Positions 14,801 to 28,151 of a stretch of DNA of 64,000 nucleotides are shown here, piece after piece. The DNA comes from Amphibalanus amphitrite (lineage: Eukaryota > Arthropoda > Thecostraca > Balanomorpha > Balanidae). The stretch is from NCBI RefSeq assembly GCF_019059575.1, contig NW_024881627.1, positions 372,001 through 436,000 of the forward strand, written 5' to 3'. The notes under the pieces are model-generated. The model ran no database searches and was not told the DNA's origin. It saw nothing but the letters and a program-made list of their open reading frames with translations. Position numbers and translations under genes: made by a program. Positions within the stretch are counted from its first letter, which is position 1; each line of letters opens with the position of its first letter.

Positions 14801-17562
14801 CATATTATCCATTAAAATACACATGGTGTAGGTTAAATGGCCAAATCACGAACACTGCCAAAATCTGAGCAGCCAACTTTCAACTGCAATATCTGATATT
14901 TAGTGTAAATGGAGTTGGAATATGGCCAAAATTAAATTGACAACTTTTAGGTGAAAGGTGGTGATTTGGGTTAAGGGGCGAGTCGACTACTGGGTTATTT
15001 TGCACCCATTAAATGAAACTTCTGCTCCAATTCTACCCATTGAACCTCAATATCATGATCCACCTGTCCATCACTAGGTATCCTTCCTAATTACATAGAA
15101 ACTTTGAATGGCATGGCAATTTATAATTTTAAATGACAATATTTTTATGTTTCTTCTGTAGGTAGGTAGGTAGGTAGGTAGGTAGGTACATCAGACTGCT
15201 ATGGACACTTTTCCAAGTTGGTGGGGCAAAAAACCTAATGTATGTCTTGGTTTGAGTCGTTTGATTGAGTTGATTGATTCCTTTTATTGTCGCGTTTGAG
15301 TCGATTGAATCGATTCCCGAAAACTGCTCTGACTTGATTGATTTGATTGGTTTCCCAAATTTGTCGTGATTGAATTGATTGCTATTGATTGAGTCGTATA
15401 CAACCCTGGTTGTTATACATATCTAAAAACCGAAAAACTTTTAGGCGAAAAAGGCACTATTCCAGGCCCATTTTTGATTTTTTTTGCGATATTAGGTAAA
15501 AACAGAAGCTTCTTATCCTAGGAAAAATAAAATGGGAAATCTTTCAAAGGTGGCACACTACCTTTAACAAGCTTTCACTTCTAGGTATATCTGCTTCAGC
15601 CATTTGGAAATGCATTGAGCCGCCCAGACAATGGTGCGTGAAGAGAAAAGTGGCTTAAGTAATTACAGTTCTGGGACAGGGATTAATCAGTACACCACAT
15701 GGCGTAATTTTATGGCGTTTTCACGGCCCAACAGAGCCGCTCTCTCATTACGCTCAGACAAACCTCCTCGTCACTATAAATGATAATGGGTATGTGACTT
15801 TCGTACCACTTCAGTAGCACGCTATACATATGTGCATAAAGCATGTTTTCATTCACATACTCATCTATTCCGATTAGTTAGAGAGCCTATACATATGCAG
15901 AATGCAGTCCGTTTAGTTTTTAGCCACCATTGGCCATATTCCGCCATATGCCTGCAGTGTGATTTATACGGCGTCCGTCATCACCCAGTTTGGTTTACTG
16001 TCGCGCTGCACGTGGCCCTGCCGTGGGCGGGGCGCCGGTAATGTGCGGTTTCGGGTGACCGGGCCGGGCACTGATGACCGTCCCGGTGACCTCTGGTGAC
16101 CCGCCGGTGACCTCCGCGGGTCAGCCAGATCACAGGCCGCCGGTCGGTTGGAGCTCTCTCGCCATCCGGCGCCGGCTGCCGGCCGCGGCGGCACTAAACG
16201 GCCACTAATCGCCGGCTCGTCAACTGCAGGGCGGCTCGGCCGGCCGGCCGGATGGCACAGTGACCCTGTTTTGGGCGCGGAGCGCAGCCGGTCCGGCCGG
16301 TCCCACCTGACAGCCATGTGGCACCGACATGTGTTTACTAGAGAGAGCCGCCGTAATACGGCGATCGGTGTCGCTCCGGCTGTCACTCCGGTGTGATGGG
16401 AAAGTTATCTCTCATGCCGACCTGGAACTCAGCCGACATACTGACCAGTCACCACTGACTGGAAATTTTAGCTCATAAGCCAACCAGCTACTTAGCGTGC
16501 CGGGCTGCCTGAGCTTATATCACCGCTGCATCTTGAAATGACAGGGCCGTGAACCTTGTCAATCATCTGAATGACATTGAATTCCCGCTCTATTTGGAGT
16601 CCGGATCAGATAGGTGCACTGTCCGGGCGCCTGTTACCGCCGTTCGACACTGGTCCATTGTCCGTCAGCATTCACGAGCGCACCCCGTGAAGGACAGACA
16701 GCTGTAGGAGCGACCGGAGCCGGCGCACTTCTATCGGAACAGTGCTACGATATATCGAAGCATTGTTCCGATCAGCGTGACGAACTCTTTGTTATGATAC
16801 CGGGGGGAGCCATGGTCTGCTTAGTGTTCATTCGGTTTGCACAGAGCTCGGGAAAACGAGAGAAAACGAAAACTCGATCGCAAAAAACGAACGATAACAA
16901 GCATCGTTCAGGCTTTCATGTTATTCCGTTACTTCTGAGAACAACTCCATATTTAGGCGTTGCTGTACCGGAGGAAGAATGCTTAAACTGGCGAGGGCTG
17001 GCTAGATGACATGTAATTCGTGACGCGGCCCCTATTTCATGTGCTGCATATATGTGTGCCCTGTCACTATTGCGGTAAAGCTGCGATGGAACATGGTTGA
17101 TTATATACCGTAAGTTGTGGGAAAAGGCGTATTCCACAGACTGCGGTTATGGATGGTAAATAATCCAACTGCATGCATATAGTTAAAAAACTGATGCATG
17201 GTAAAGGCAATCCTGCAATCCTTCATAGTAAGCTCTATGTAACACTGGAGCTCGATGTATGAAGAGTATGTGGGCATGCGAGATCGGCCACGGCTCCGTT
17301 CCAGTTCATATCGCAGTCTCCGTCCGACTACCGTTCCTGGTGTTACCGTCCGGCCGCCAGTTGTAGTTTCCGGCGTCACCGCCGCCGCTAATGGCCGCTC
17401 CAAACGGCGCTGAGCGCCCTGGCCACCACTGCCGCCCGCCGCTGCTGTCCTGGTGGTGGTGGCCCGTTAGTGAGCCATTAGTGGCGCGGGCGGGCCGTCA
17501 CCGCCGGCCACCGCCGCCCCGGACCGTCACACGGGTCCCACGGGTCCCTGAGGGCCCAACGT

Positions 17563-17613
<51 letters not shown>

Positions 17614-20600
17614 TGTCCGTATGACTTCACAACAAAGTCCGTGCGGATATATACGGATGATCGAATCTCACAAAAGCCCCGCAAGGGCCCACGATGATTC
17701 CACGTGTCGCACGTGGGTCTCACGTGTCTCCATGACAATGGGTCACCGGTGACCGATATGTCACGTCGACACGTGTGTGGGTCACGCGATTCCCACGGCT
17801 GATGGCTGACTGCTGGACTCGGCTGGACTCCTTTGGACTCAGTCCACTGAAGGTATACTTCATGGAAGGATTTTTGAAACTGCACAGCGTGTGAATGCAC
17901 TGACATTTGAAGAAGGCCGGCCTGAATGCTACCGGATTAAAGATTATCCGTTTCGTGCCCAAGGCCGATTTTATTATGCACAAAAACCGAGCGCTGCAAC
18001 TGCAACCTCGAACGTATTTGCAGTAAACTATCACTGGATGCAACTGAAGCGCTCATCATATGTGCTTAAAAATGATTAATCTGACAGCCAAATGATGTCG
18101 CACATTTTATGTGGTTTTTAACCAGTTGCGTTCACTTCGGCGACCTTGGGCTGGATGCTCCGACGTACTGAAGACTCACAATTTCGACACGAATTCTACT
18201 GGTCGATTAGCAAGCATTTGGGACGGTCCGACGTCTGTATACCAGTTATACCCCCTTTAATGTCGCGTGGCATCACTGACGAAATCTCCCGCATCTGTGC
18301 TGGTAAGTGCAGCGTCAGCTGCCCTGCAGTTGCGCCGTAAAACCAGCAAAGGATGACCAGACTCCCGCGCTCCTCTCCGGTGTGTGGTGAGCTGCACTGA
18401 GGCGGCTAAGTCGGTCAGGACGACAGCTGGTGTAGCTGAGATCGGGGGCGAGCCGTCACGGTTCGCAGTTGGTGATCAGTGGTGACACAGAGGCGCTGTC
18501 TTCGAACAGCTGCATGCGGGTATGTCCGAGGACGATATATTTGTCAATGCACCGTTGTTCTACATTGATGCAGTTTCAAGTTTCAATGAGTGGCCTCAGC
18601 ACGCTTCGGGCTACTTGCAGTTGTGCTCACACTTCCTCACGCCTCGAACCTCCCAGATCCTCCCGCCAGACTCCTCACGCTTCACTGCATCTCTCCCGAG
18701 CCCAGGCTCCTCTCATCTATCGAGACCTCAGACCGAAGCACACTCCACCGATGGTCGATCACAGTTGTTTGTCTATTAGCCCGGTGGGAGGCGGCGCAAT
18801 TACAGCGGCGACGCCTCCCGTGACGGACCGATGACGGAGCGGTGATGGCACGGCGACGCCTCTGATGACGGAGCGATGTCGCCTGTTATGATGGAGCGAT
18901 GACGCCTCCTGTGATGGCTGGAACGCGTGAGTTGCCATCATTTCGTCACGGCACGACGTTTTCCCGTCCAGCAAGACCGTCGGAAACCACAGACTGCCTG
19001 AACACTGAACAGACCCCATACGCAGTGATGGTTCAGTTTACTGCTGAAATCCAGCGACCCGACACGATCACCACCAATAAAGGGGTTAAATATCTCAGCC
19101 GAGTTTCACTGCACAGGGAAAGCTTTGGTTTCATAATGCCTCCATTGAATAGTTTCGCAATAGAACTTAGCGGCCATCTACTAAAGCAATTATTTTGCCA
19201 TTGCTGGTAGGTTAGGAAACAACATTCACTATTCATGCACGGTCAATACTTATGCTGCCCTAATTTCGCTAGCTTGTGCAGTTACCACATTTACGTCAAT
19301 ATATTGTCAGTCACCGTTCCAAATTGTCATCGCTCTGGTTATTAAGGCCAGCACGACCCGTCGAAAGCCTGCCAACTGGCGCCGGCTTGCCAATAAAACT
19401 CGTGAACAGCGTTCACACAAACATGTTACACTCTGGCGAGCATGAACGCTGTCCCGATTCGCCGGTTCCAGAGAAAAGCCGGTCTATAACCGGCGCCCGT
19501 CTAAGGTTTTATCCCATTGTGATGCGTCACACTGCACGGCGGCGCCATTCTGCAGTTCAGCCGTCCGTTTACAGCGGCACAAGCCGTTATCACGGACGCA
19601 CCTCGTCACAGCCAACTCTGTCACACCCCTCCACCTCTCAGCCGTCAGCCGGCGAGCCGTGGCGGCGACAGGCCATCCCGACCGTCCGCCGAGCGGCGCG
19701 GAACAGCGCGCGGAAACGGGCGGAACAGCGTCGGTTCCGGCCGGCCTGCGGCGGGGTGCGCTCGGCAGCCCGCGCCGTGACCAGGATTTCACGGGCCGAC
19801 TGAGGCCGCCGCTCGTCACCGGAGCAGACGGCCGGCCGCTGACCTCTCTGTGAACGTCCTCTCGGCACCATGGCGGCAGCGCGGGCCGTGCGCCGCGCAC
19901 GTGCGTGCCGACAGGCCGGTGACGCGACCAAAGTGCGCCGGCATGGCTCCGAGAGAGCGTGACTGGCTCACGGAGACGACAGGAAGACGGGACACCGGAA
20001 ACGACACACACTGAACAGCGGCTATCAATCACACGACAAAATACGGTGACAGTGCATAAACATGTTGAACTTGGTGAATGACCACCCTTGGGCTGGAGGA
20101 ATCGCCTGCTGGTGATTTGTTCGTGGTGGCTAATGACTATTGCATGTTGAATGTCAGGTGACATTAATCAATGGATAATTAATTACCTTCTTAATGTAGA
20201 CGGCTAAACTCAGGAGATCGCCTTCTTCTCAACAGCTGTTTTAGAATAACAAGTTTTAGCTTATACACCCTGCATATAAACTTGTTACCCTATACCGGGA
20301 GGGTGCAGATTGAACATCAATCTCCTCATGGGGTCACGTCACAGTTCCGTTACGCTGAAGAGCACTGCGTAATGAAGCGAGGCTGGAGGCATCTGTGATT
20401 GCGAAACATGAGCACCCCATCCCGTGGTTGTGACCCAAAAGCTTCACCAACCGATGACCGCTGATATATAGGGTGAAGAACTCCATTATCGAGCACTGCT
20501 GGTGCAACTCTCGGCTCAGCGGGCATTCCGTTATGCCGTTGGACATAGCCGACTGGTCAGTGCCGTCACATCCACTGGGGATACCGGGGCAGGCAGACTT

Positions 20601-23600
20601 CTATCGGTTATTCGTTACGCTGTGTGGGTACTCAGCGGCGGAACGCTATATGAGCACGTTGCTCTGATCGATTGCAGCGAGCATGGGTACGGTTAGCGGA
20701 CGGCGTCTGCAGTGCATGGAACTTCCGGGAGGGGAGCCATGATGAGTCCAGACATATCCACTTTTATTCTCTTCGTCTTCTTCCCTTTATCTTTTTTTTT
20801 TACTTTGACTGACTTCCCTATCTTCAGCTCAATATCCTACTGATCACCAGCTACGAAGCGTACACAGTCCGAAGTCCAATAAAAAGCATACACATTACAC
20901 TCGAACATAAAAATACCCATAAGACAGGAAATCCTCAGTCAACGCCCTTGATATGATACCCTTGAACTTCAGACCCCGCAGCACCGCTTGAGGGCGACTG
21001 GTGCCGTGGCCTCAGGCAGTTTCCACAATATGCCATAGCAAGGCACCGAGAGCCAGTGCGTCTCAGGCGCAGTCATGATGGCTAATTGGCTGTTTGGTAG
21101 CATGATGTGCGGATTTTAGCCACCATATTTACGACCCATTACACCTGACTGTTCTTCAAGACCGGTTTCATGATGGATACATTTAGTTCCTTGAGCCTTA
21201 TAACCAAAACGGATGACAAAAGCGCCACGTCTGAATGTGGAAATCACATGTAGGTTACGAGGAAAACCTCCAAAACAATGGCGGTTGGATAAAACTGCTG
21301 TCTGCACCTCGGCCGTTAAATATATTACGGCTCGCCGTGCCGACTGTCGCATACGGTCTCGGTCCGCGGCTGTCCATCAGCTCGGTCCGGTGACGTTCTG
21401 GGTCGGGCGCCGGGTCGCGGCTCGGGTGGCGGGTCGCGGGTCAGGTGACGCCACCCGGCCGGCTCGGCCGCTCGGCCGGCGGTGCGCCGACCCGTGCCGC
21501 CGACAGCATCTCGGGAGCCGAGACAATCCCCGAGACTCCGTATTGTTTCCTGCCGGCTGTGACCGGCGCGGCGCGTCACGTGATGCACCTTGTGACGGTG
21601 TGTGACGCTGCCAGGTCAGGTGACGGTCGTGTCACGGCTGGGGCCACCGCTGACCGCTATAGCCGTCGGCGTGCACGGAAGCCGAGCCGGGGAGGCGAGC
21701 CGCGCACTGCGCAGTGGGCTCCGCCGGCAGACAGGCGCCCGTTCAGTCCCACCACGACCACCACGCCCGCTTCCCTGGACTATCGGTGTGGTGGGAAGTT
21801 TGTTTGTTTTGTTGGGTTAGGCCCTTTCGGTCGACAAGACCATTGCAGAGCCGGAAGGATGATAGGAAATAGGGGGAGACATTGGTCTGGGCAGGCACCC
21901 TAGTGAGTCGCCGGGGCTGAGCCCGTCCAGAGGACAGGCCACCCAGCCCCAAGGCACTCACTGCACCCGGCTACGGGGTGCGCTCCCTCGGGAGCAGCGG
22001 TGCCGCTCCAAGGGAGCAGCCCGCATGAGATAAAGTTGCCTGCCCAGCCCGGAAGAGGGTTGTGGCGTGGAGGAGAAAGATTTCAGTATCCTGAGGATAG
22101 AAGCACGGACAGGTCTTTGGGAAGTCACCGCCATATGACTGTCATTCGTACCTGGGTTTGCGGTCGCCGTCAGGACCGGCGGCGCTGTCGGCGGGTTCGC
22201 TCCGGTTCCGGCCGCCCCGCCGCCATGTGCGCAGCCCGTATGATGGTGGTTAGACTGACAGACAGGTGTCAGTGACTCAGGTGATCAGCCCCGCCCGCAC
22301 GGCAGACAGGAGGGACGCCAGCCACCGGTAAATGACCCTTCAGCACGGCAGGCCGGCATTATCAAACGTGCTGTGCGATCGCAGATCGGATACTTTTGCG
22401 GCAGTGTCCCGGACACTTGATGGTTTGGACAGTAGTCACACCCGACAACAGATTCCCAATCCCGGCCAGTTTAGACACACTAACAGCAGTGTTCCGGACA
22501 CTTTGGACACACGGACAGTGGCACTTATAGCACCTCACTTCCAGTGGCTAATTGCGGGACATTCCAAGACGTCACCTGATTGCTCGGTTCCGGCAGTCAT
22601 ATGACGAGCTCGGGTTTTGTGTGGTACTGTTGCGATTAAAGTCGCCGTGTGACAAACAGTGCCAGTTTTTACCGAGCAGGACCCTCCTAACCGCATCAAT
22701 GGGATTTAAACGTTTTATAGCAGCCTGGTTTTTACTGGGATCAATTAGGTACACTGTATTTTACGAGGAAAACAAGCGCTGATGAATTTATACTTATATC
22801 TTGAAGCTAACTGGACATTGCGAAAAACGTTTTTTCAGCACAACAGGATGTAAGCGATAGAGGTATTGTTCGGCGTTCGTTGATCGAACGAATGCATTGG
22901 CCCATATACTGACGGCATACCTTTTATGTATAAATAGAGCTAGAGCTCTTCAAGTGGACACTAACAAATACCTTGCTACATTACTAGCACAATGTTAATG
23001 CGTGGACCCATGCCAAACCGACGTCGAAAGGTCCGATCTCCGCACATCCTCCTGTTAGGGACTTGCGGAGACAATTCATGCATACACGCGCCTCTCGACT
23101 TTTCGTGCCAGCTCTGGCAGCCCTCAGAATGCAGAGCCGGGTCGTATAAATCACCTCCTCAGTCCGTGTTCTCACCGCCGCGTCGGTCCGCGTCTGTCGG
23201 CAGGCTCGGAGCCGGAGAGTGAGGGCCGGCCGGGTGTCCGGCGCCGTCCGGCGCCCTGCTCGGCGGGCCTGCTGCGGCCCTGCAGCTGCCGCGCGCGCCA
23301 CTGCGCCGCCGCCGCCGCCGAGCTCGACCCGTGGGACCACCGCGCCATCGAGTACGTCATGGTGCCCAAGTCGCAGTACCTGTCGCTGTACCGGGCCAAC
23401 CGGCTGCTGCGCGACCCGTGCTGCTGCCAGGGCCTCGGGCGCGCCAGCAAACTGTGCGACAACTGCCTCCGGCCGACCGTGCTGCTCCGCTCACCGTCAC
23501 CCGCCTCGGCAGCCGGGGTGGGCGGCAGCGGGGGTGGCAGCGGCGGGATCACCAGTGACGCCGCCGGCAGCACCAGCAGCAGCGGCGTCAGCAGCATCCA

Positions 23601-24666
23601 CGGCAGGCGGACGGCCGCGCCCGCACCGGCGCCGGCACAGCGAGCGCAGTAAGTCAGCGGCGGGTCTTAAATCTGCGGTACCTGCTGTACCGCATGAAAA
23701 TTTAAAATTGAATTATTTGCTTCAGCTTATTGCCCATGACACAGACTTAGCAAAAACGACTTCAGTGTGCATATATTCATCGACTTTTTAGTTACACCAA
23801 AGCACCTGCTATCGTTCTAAAGGTTGAGAAGCAAGAGTGCAACAAAAAAGCAATGCTCTCGGTAAGCCAGCTCGTGGACGAAAAAAAATGCAATAGAAAG
23901 ATGTCCGATGAACGTTTCCCTCGCAGGACGCTGCTGCCGCGTCTGACCAAGAGTCAGCCGGCGGGGAAGAAGGCGGCGCGGCACACCCGGTTCTCCAGTC
24001 AGGAGCTGCTGCTGGATTACGACTCTGACCAGCAGGTGCTCCGGCGCGAGCCGCCCGTCAGAGAAAAGGCGCACAGGTGGGTGGCGACAACGGCTTGTCC
24101 AAAAACGATTGTCAATGTCCAGATACGACCGATTTCAGAGTATGCCTTCTGTCGCAGCCTAAAAAACGAAATAACGCAGTTTTATATCGCGAAGAATAGA
24201 AATATACATTTTTAATTCGCAGTACAAAACAAAAAGAAAGTGTTGGCTGGGCAGTGGACACTGCTGATGTAACGTGCGTATACCGAAAGTCGCATAGCCG
24301 TGTACTTTTATACTCGTGAGTTGTATAAATGTGAACCGCGAGTCATTAAGGTGTCAGTAGTACGTGAGTGTACCGTGAGTTGTATAACCGTGAGTCGTAT
24401 TACCGCCAATGTCACATCGTATCTCGATTCTCGAGCGTACCGTGAGTCGCATACTCATAACTATGTCGTATAACCGTCCCTGTCTATCCCTTGCCGCCAG
24501 CTCTCGGGCGGGGATCGTGCTGGCCGGTAACTGCCACGTGCCTCTGGACAGTGGCAGCGGCACCACTCTGCGGCGGGGGCCGATGAAGCTCGACTACACC
24601 GACAGCTGGAGGTCGCTGTCGCGCAACACCAGCTCCCCTGCCGGCAGCTGCGGCGGCTCGCGGTGA
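11837..24666 (+). CDS. Uncharacterised Ser/Pro-rich, Cys-cluster protein (4 exons)
   Basis: I do not recognise this gene. Exons are 11837-12500, 23204-23648, 23927-24076 and 24501-24666. Each junction is GT-AG, the phases (1, 2, 2) match, and together they encode 474 residues. The start is the ATG in CGCACCATGC. Residues 1-222 are largely low-complexity, rich in Ser, Pro, Ala and Gly, with an acidic SSSDESSEDNS patch, and look disordered. Exon 2 has the least biased segment: DPWDHRAIEYVMVPKSQY, followed by a cysteine cluster (DPCCCQGLGRASKLCDNC) that could bind metal, then a Gly/Ser-rich tail. Exons 3-4 are basic and polar. There is no signal peptide or membrane segment, so a cytoplasmic or nuclear adaptor-like protein is possible. 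The first intron is 10.7 kb and holds a hAT element; further small exons in it cannot be excluded. Confidence 0.68.
13457..15416 (+). mobile_element. hAT-superfamily element, copy 1, with perfect 8-bp TSD
   Basis: The element spans 13465-15408 (1,944 bp) and is flanked by the exact duplication GTTGTTAT (13457-13464 and 15409-15416). Termini are CAGGGTTGTATAC and its inverted copy GTATACAACCCTG. Subterminal DNA is packed with GATTGA/TCGATTGA motifs, as in hAT transposase-binding regions. CAGGG termini, 8-bp duplications and a BED-finger remnant together place it in hAT. The transposase body is missing, so it is non-autonomous. A nearly identical inverted copy lies at 33302-35244. Confidence 0.95.
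14601..14754 (+). pseudogene. BED-type zinc-finger exon remnant of a hAT transposase (copy 1)
   Basis: The reading frame from the ATG at 14601 encodes [17 protein letters not shown], then an in-frame TAA at 14652, then a segment with CTLC and a later RNRH. This fits a BED finger (C-x2-C ... H), the DNA-binding domain at the N-terminus of hAT transposases. It ends at a good donor, CAG|GTAAGA. The stop codon makes it non-functional as read. The second element copy appears to carry the same stop. Confidence 0.75.
17563..17611. repeat. (CA)n dinucleotide microsatellite
   Basis: About 48 bp of pure CA, in the first intron of the unknown gene. Confidence 0.97.
17698..17775. promoter_or_regulatory. 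Cluster of four CACGTG E-box palindromes
   Basis: Four CACGTG hexamers occur within about 80 bp, next to a GTCACCGGTGAC palindrome. CACGTG is the class B E-box bound by Myc/Max, USF and Clock/Cycle-type bHLH factors. An enhancer role in this intron is inference. Confidence 0.5.
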
Positions 24667-24985
24667 CGGCTGCGGCCCCAGAGAGAGAAGTAACCACAGC
24701 TCTTAGCGACAGTTGCATCTCCCCTGCCGGCAGCTGCGGCGGGTCACGGTGACGGCTGCGGCTCGAGGGAGAGTTGCAAGCCCTGGCTGGAAGAAGCTAC
24801 AGCTCCTAGTGACAGTTATAGCCCCCGGTGGTCAGCAACTGCAGCTTCCATCGGCAGCAGGGACAACTCCCGGCGGGAAGTAGCTGCAGCTCTTAGTGAC
24901 AGCTGCTTCACGGCTGCAGCCTGCAGGTCCCGGCGGAAAGTAGCTGTAGCTCTCAGCGGCATCTGCAGCTCCCATTGACAACTAA
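24637..24985. repeat. Degenerate tandem repeat starting at the stop codon of the unknown gene
   Basis: The last coding bases and stop (24637-24676) recur 87 bp downstream (24724-24763) with one or two changes. Weaker copies built on GCAGCTGC and AGCTCTTAGTGACAG continue to about 24,985. The array therefore includes the end of the coding exon. Confidence 0.75.
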
Positions 24986-27270
24986 CCGGGACATGTTTGT
25001 CAATTACCGCTCGAGTATACATATGTGTGGAGTTGTGGACGAATGTATGAACGCATGAGCATTTGTTTGAAAGGTGAATGCAATGACTGGTGTTAGTTGA
25101 TTGTGTGATATTGAAGTTGTGACTTATTGTTCTATCAATTGTTATCCATACATCGTGATGGTTCCTCTTTATATCCGGTTCGATTGCATTAGCTGCAGCC
25201 CGTCTGCTTTTTATGTGTCGTGTCCTTATGGTCGTATATCTTATATTGGTAGGTATCCTGATAAAAGAAATGCGTTCGTATGCGATAATTAGTGCTTATC
25301 ATGGTGTTGACTACAGAGACACGTGTATCAAACATTGATCGCAAGGCGAAGATGTATGCTGACGTTCATTTACAATTTACAACATAGTTATGCAGTTACG
25401 GTTTCTTTCGGAGGCGTGCTTTCTGCAATGCGTCTTGCTGAGCTATTATCAATACATGTTTTGAGCCGAATAGTTTTATTACTTTTATTGGCTTTCGACG
25501 CTGTCTCTCCTTGAAACTAAGATATGAGATTAATCATCAAAGATATTTTTTATCAAATGTGACCCATGAAGACAAAAATAATTACCTGGTGATCTATCGA
25601 TCATATTGTGAAAAAGATGTTTTGTGCAGCCCATTAGTGAATATTGAGTATGAATGTTCAAATGAAGTTTATCACAATTCACAGTACGACGCAGCGTCGC
25701 GGTGAAAGGACACCGTCCCGCTGTCGGCAGTTTGGTCTCACGATGGATGGCCCGCCGGGGTAACCACGCTCGCTGGCGCGCGGCCCGAGCAGGATTTTCG
25801 GTGGTTGGTTTGAGGCTGAACAGTTCCCGAACGTCGGCAAAAAGCGCCTCTCACACAGGCCGTTTTGGCCCATCCTTTCACAGGCGGTGTGAACACGTGG
25901 GACCGCAGTGATGCAATGGGCGCAAAACACTACTGTGGGCACAACCGCACCAATACGGGCCGCGGTCGGCAGACCACAGCGAACGTAATGTGCCGATTAA
26001 CCATGGCTATTGGCTCTGAGCTCACTCATCAAATAAAATAGCCACCTCAGCGTGAACAATGAACATACCTAATTGCATGGGGCAGAGCCGTGCTTTTACG
26101 AAAAATGGTGTATCTTTTGCTATATTGATCAGTATTAGTGATTTTATCAGTCTCGTGTTTAAATCTCGTATTAAAGGAATGGTCCCATCAATACTCAATG
26201 GTCATTGTATTAAAGGGATGATCTCTTTAATACCATCACACTCATTTATTCACCAAATGGTAGGCGCTTTTTATTTTTTTTAGTTATAGTGATGTCCCTA
26301 AAACTGTGACTTCGGTCTTTCCGGGATTGAGCCTCACAGCCGGCCCATACGTCCAGCTTCCACTGCCGAGACAGCGACAGTCGGAGACGGAGGCGACAGA
26401 CGCGGACCGTCACGCGTATCAGGCGCGCCGCTCTCTCCCGCCGCGGCAGCGATCTCTCGGCATTGTCCCACACCACAGCACCGCCGCGGGGGGTGTCTTA
26501 TGTGGTCTGCACAGTCACGTGATTTCCTCTACCGTCATGTGACCGGCGAGAAGATCGAGTTCGATGAACCGCAGTGCAGCTTCAAAGACCGGCCATAAAG
26601 CACCATTCGGCATGAATTGTTGTGAGCCACGTGTGCTCTCACATTTTATCAACCAGTTCCCACGTAAGTTACCGCGGCGGATAGTCTGAGCCTTCATCAG
26701 GGAACGTCGGTGGTGCGAATCATGAGTTTGCAATGCTGTTGGGTAACTCGAGTTTAACGATGAGAACTGAAAAAAAAAACTTGTTAGGAACAAAAGACGC
26801 AAACATAAGGCCCAAAGAAGCCCGATAACCAGTAACACTTACCATTGAGACGTTATCCATGTCCCGGCATTGCTCGTCTATGGTCGCAGGATGGGCGGAG
26901 TCTGAGACTCTGAATCAGTTCTCTTCCGGTGGCGTCACAGCAGAGGTCGGGGTGCCCATGTTCCAGTACCGGCCCCCGACTGCGACCACGCGCGGTGAGG
27001 TGACCGCGGGCTGTGCCAGCGGGCCCGCGAGCTGCCGCGCCGTTACACGAGCCTTCTGCGCCGGAACTGTCGCACCACTCCGCCCGCGGGGGTCCGCCGA
27101 TTACCAGCTGATAATGACGGTCAGCGAACAGCCGAGTGGTCTGCGCGCCCGCGCCGGGAGGGCCAGTGGATGATTTGTAGTGGACCATTTAGCCGCCGAT
27201 AAACTGGGTGTGCTGGGCGTCATATCTTCGAAATCACAGCCTGCAGCCGGTGGCATTTTTAAACGGTAAC
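24986..27270. other. Gene-free spacer
   Basis: Mixed AT-rich (25,030-25,700; 26,050-26,300) and GC-rich (26,310-26,500; 26,930-27,170) DNA. No recognised exon, RNA or mobile element. Short open frames have no family features. Confidence 0.5.
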
Positions 27271-28151
27271 ACCATGGTATATGCGTTTTGTGCTGATCGA
27301 ATGACTTGGTGCCGTTTTATTATCCCACAATTCGTTTCATGAACCAGGAGCTTCAATGTTCATCCAGCGTTAAGAACCTCGGCGTAATCATGGATCAGAC
27401 TCTATCCTGGGATCTGCATGTGACTCGTGTTACCAGCCGATGTATAGGTATACTCATTGCTCTTTCACATGCTAAACATATCTTACCACCTGATGTCTTA
27501 CCTCGCCTGATCGACGCGCTCGTGTTTTCACATATCCGCTATTGTGTACAAGTTTATGGCAGTGCTAACCTGACTGTGATTGCGAAAGTACAAAAAGTGT
27601 TTAATCTCGCCGCTAGAGTACTGTCAGGCCGCCGCAAATACGATCACATATCTGATGTACTTCGCGATTTGGAATGGCTAGATGCTCAACAGTTTGTGAA
27701 ATTCTCTGACATATGTTTGCTTCATAAGATTTTGACGAGCGGTGAACCATGTGCAATTCGATCTAGTCTTTCATACAATCATGAGACCATCCATCGTACA
27801 ACTCGACAGTCAGATCACTTGAACCCTGGACGTGCTCATAACAACCATGGAAAGAGACTTTTTACATATCGTGCCGCTAGCCTTTACAACCAATTCGTTA
27901 TCAGTGAAAACATCGATGTCACTTCAATACGCATGCTTAAACGCCAGGTTCGTGCCGCAATTTACCGTCAGCACTGGCGGATCCAGGGGGGGGCATTAGG
28001 GGCATATGCCCCCCCCGACAGGAGCCTGGGGAGGGCATTCAGTACAAGTATGCCCCCCCCGTTCAGACTTACACTTCTTACGCCTATAACGAGGAACTAA
28101 ATAAAAATGGTTTAGAAAGCCTTCCTAGTAACTACTTTTGTGATCAGAGTC

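Larger units (their letters stand above)
12501..23203. other. Large first intron of the unknown gene
   Basis: 10.7 kb with no recognised coding exon. It contains the hAT copy at 13465-15408, a (CA)n run, a CACGTG cluster, and GC-rich gene-free patches at about 16,000-16,400, 19,600-19,960 and 21,340-21,760. These patches are open in many frames by composition only. Alternative first exons or enhancers could lie here, but I cannot point to one. Confidence 0.5.

Noticed and set aside
19484-20164. 226-codon minus-strand frame in intron 1 of the unknown gene
   Set aside because: Sits in a GC-rich patch where several frames are open; the translation is compositionally biased and lacks any family feature.
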